NCBI GenBank assembly: GCA_905221605.1
Contig: CAJNDS010002246.1
Coordinates: forward strand, 62,001-126,000
Direction of reading: 5' to 3'
DNA length: 64,000 nucleotides
Origin: Symbiodinium natans
Lineage: Eukaryota > Sar > Dinophyceae > Suessiales > Symbiodiniaceae
Positions 62,823 through 64,000 of the stretch are shown here, one piece after another. The position numbers were made by a program, and so were the translations under genes. The notes under the pieces are model-generated. The model did not search any database. It was not told the origin of the DNA and worked only from the letters and a program-made list of their open reading frames with translations. Positions within the stretch are counted from its first letter, which is position 1. Every line of letters starts with the position of its first letter.

Positions 62823-63988
62823 CTACCCTTCTAGGTACTCCTCGAAGACTCGCGAGAAGATGTGATTCAAATAATGAATCTTTGGGCGCAGCTTAAGTAA
62901 ACATAGCTCGGCCGAGTGGCGCAGCGCCACAAGCCTAGCATAAGATAGCAGGAAGTTGTGCCCATTCTGGATAACAGTTCTGCAGTCCACACTGGACATG
63001 AAAACTCGGCTCTGAAACATGTTTTTTGACAGCCTGGCCCATTGCAATTGCAGCACGCAAAATCTCAGTCAAGATTCCCTAAGGGTCCATGTACCTATAT
63101 AGTATATACTTGGCCCCTAAAGCTACTATATAGGAACCCCTTTAAGGCCCAAGTATATACTATATAGGTACATGGACCCTTTGGGATTTCGTCAGCTGCA
63201 ACTTGTTCTTGCACGGGCTCCTGTTGCAATAGATACACCAGGAACTTCATGAATGTCGCCGCGTCCATATTCTTGCTCCACTTGCCCTCGGGATAGTCCC
63301 GTGTGCCATTGTAACCAAGCAGGTCCTCTGTCAAGCTGCCACAGTGAGTTCGGGTTTTGAACCGTCGCATCCAATCTTTCAAGCATGAATTCAGTGCTCC
63401 CAAGCCGCACTGAGTTTTTCGGCCGTGCAGGGTCTTCATGGAATAGATGAAAGCGCTAGCGGCAAAGTCCTTGGCGACACGGGCATGAAAATGTGAAAGG
63501 CATCCGTCGGCATATACTGTAGCAATGCGCAACCAGCGCCTAGTTTCGTAGTCTGAAGCCAAGCTGGTTCGAGGAACCCTAAATGCTCAAATGGGATACG
63601 CAAGTTTTCTTGCGGCACGTCGTGTCCAGCGTGACACAACCAACAGCAGCCCTTTTGGACATTCTTCGAAGAAGCTGTCTTGCGAACGTTATTGAACGAG
63701 CGATTCATCGCCCCAACTTTCTTCACGAAGGGAGAGTCCCCCGTAAAACCCAAGATCACAACACGCCACTTGGAGCCTTGAACTTGAAACCCATCCACCA
63801 GCAGGCTGGCAAGCGCACGACCCCAGGTTTGCATGAGTCTGCATGAGGTCCTGGAAGATTCCGGGGTCGGACTTGCTCAAGAGACTGGTGACCACAGCGA
63901 ATAGGAATCGTGTTGCCCCTGACTGCCCTTGAAGGTTGATTCCCATTTCCGGAATGTCTTCACGTTTACGCTTTGCGGTTATATTCAC
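62823..63988 (-). pseudogene. Decayed copy of a dinoflagellate-type multicopy protein gene
   Basis: Consecutive minus-strand frames form one protein-like series. It runs from MNITAKRKRED (63988) through GDSPFVKKVGAMNRSF, CCWLCHAGHDVPQENLRIPF, DAFHIF/HARVAKDFAASAF and DYPEGKWSK to LRPKIHYLNHIF (stop near 62823). From memory this order (GD.PF..K.G..NR, then CWLC.AG, PF, H...AKDF, YP.G.W.K, PK.H.L.H) matches a hypothetical-protein family present in many copies in dinoflagellate genomes; its function is not known to me. Damage: a 10-bp tandem duplication at 63827-63846 shifts the frame, there is a one-base shift near 63488, a family A element sits at 63077-63185, and an A-run shift lies near 63025. 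The 5' end may lie beyond the window. Introns could explain some breaks. Confidence 0.65.
63077..63185. mobile_element. Family A element inserted in the pseudogene, target duplication ATT
   Basis: Starts CCCTAAGGGTCCATGTACC and ends GGTACATGGACCCTTTGGG, with arms that pair for about 37 bp. ATT flanks both sides (63074-63076 and 63186-63188). With the element and one ATT removed, the gene frame reads on from VAADEI into LTEILRAAIAMG without a stop, which confirms the boundaries. As it stands, the frame runs into the element and adds a foreign peptide (GPCTYIVYTWALKGF) that also appears at 12334-12648. Confidence 0.93.
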
Positions 63989-64000
63989 TGGTCCGTGCCT

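Noticed and set aside
1-64000. Dinoflagellate spliced-leader sequence, rRNA or tRNA genes
   Set aside because: Looked for by eye and not seen. A profile search would be needed to exclude diverged copies.

Overview
This window looks like nuclear DNA from a dinoflagellate or a similar alga with TTTAGGG-type telomeres. It probably comes from a gene-poor, possibly subtelomeric or heterochromatic region. Two things point that way. First, the plant/alveolate telomere unit TTTAGGG/CCCTAAA is scattered over nearly the whole 64 kb in well over a hundred tracts, in both orientations. Second, a decayed gene at the right edge (62.8-64.0 kb, minus strand) resembles, from memory, a multicopy hypothetical-protein family common in dinoflagellate genomes. 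I found no intact gene, no tRNA or rRNA, no spliced-leader sequence and no CRISPR array. Most open frames are by-products of telomeric repeats (recurring peptides TLNPKP and GLGFRV), poly-C runs or inverted repeats.

Layout. From 1 to 51.8 kb the DNA is a mosaic: blocks of about 100-500 bp of unrelated sequence separated by telomeric tracts of 2 to about 18 units. Embedded in it are small non-autonomous inverted-repeat elements (about 95-140 bp) that I group into families A to L. Family A is the best defined. It is 109 bp long, has the terminal repeat CCCTAAGGGTCCATGTACC, and makes 3-bp target duplications, which resembles CACTA/EnSpm-type MITEs. Local expansions of telomere variants occur at 19.9-20.1, 21.9-22.2, 42.7-42.9 and 46.55-46.65 kb. 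A recent tandem duplication with a 731-bp period lies at 47.6-49.1 kb. From 51.8 to 54.8 kb is an island almost free of telomeric tracts. It holds five tandem long palindromes (52.25-53.5 kb, period about 241 bp), a degenerate 21-bp minisatellite (53.5-54.3 kb) and a 143-bp poly-C tract. From 54.8 to 59.8 kb the telomeric mosaic resumes. From 59.77 to 61.1 kb there is a 625/642-bp tandem duplication, then a GC-rich block bracketed by two C-rich tracts (61.4-62.2 kb), then the pseudogene.

Main inference. Many telomeric tracts are insertions, not leftovers of old chromosome ends. Several sit inside recognisable MITEs, and several are bracketed by direct duplications of about 17-33 bp of the target. 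The clearest case is at 15,987-16,191: a family A element still has its 3-bp target duplication and also carries a telomeric tract bracketed by a 19-bp duplication of the element itself. This suggests a repeated process of staggered-break repair that adds telomeric repeats. Local tandem duplication and expansion then act on those tracts. At the right edge a family A element has inserted into the pseudogene; removing it in thought with one 3-bp duplication copy rejoins an open frame.
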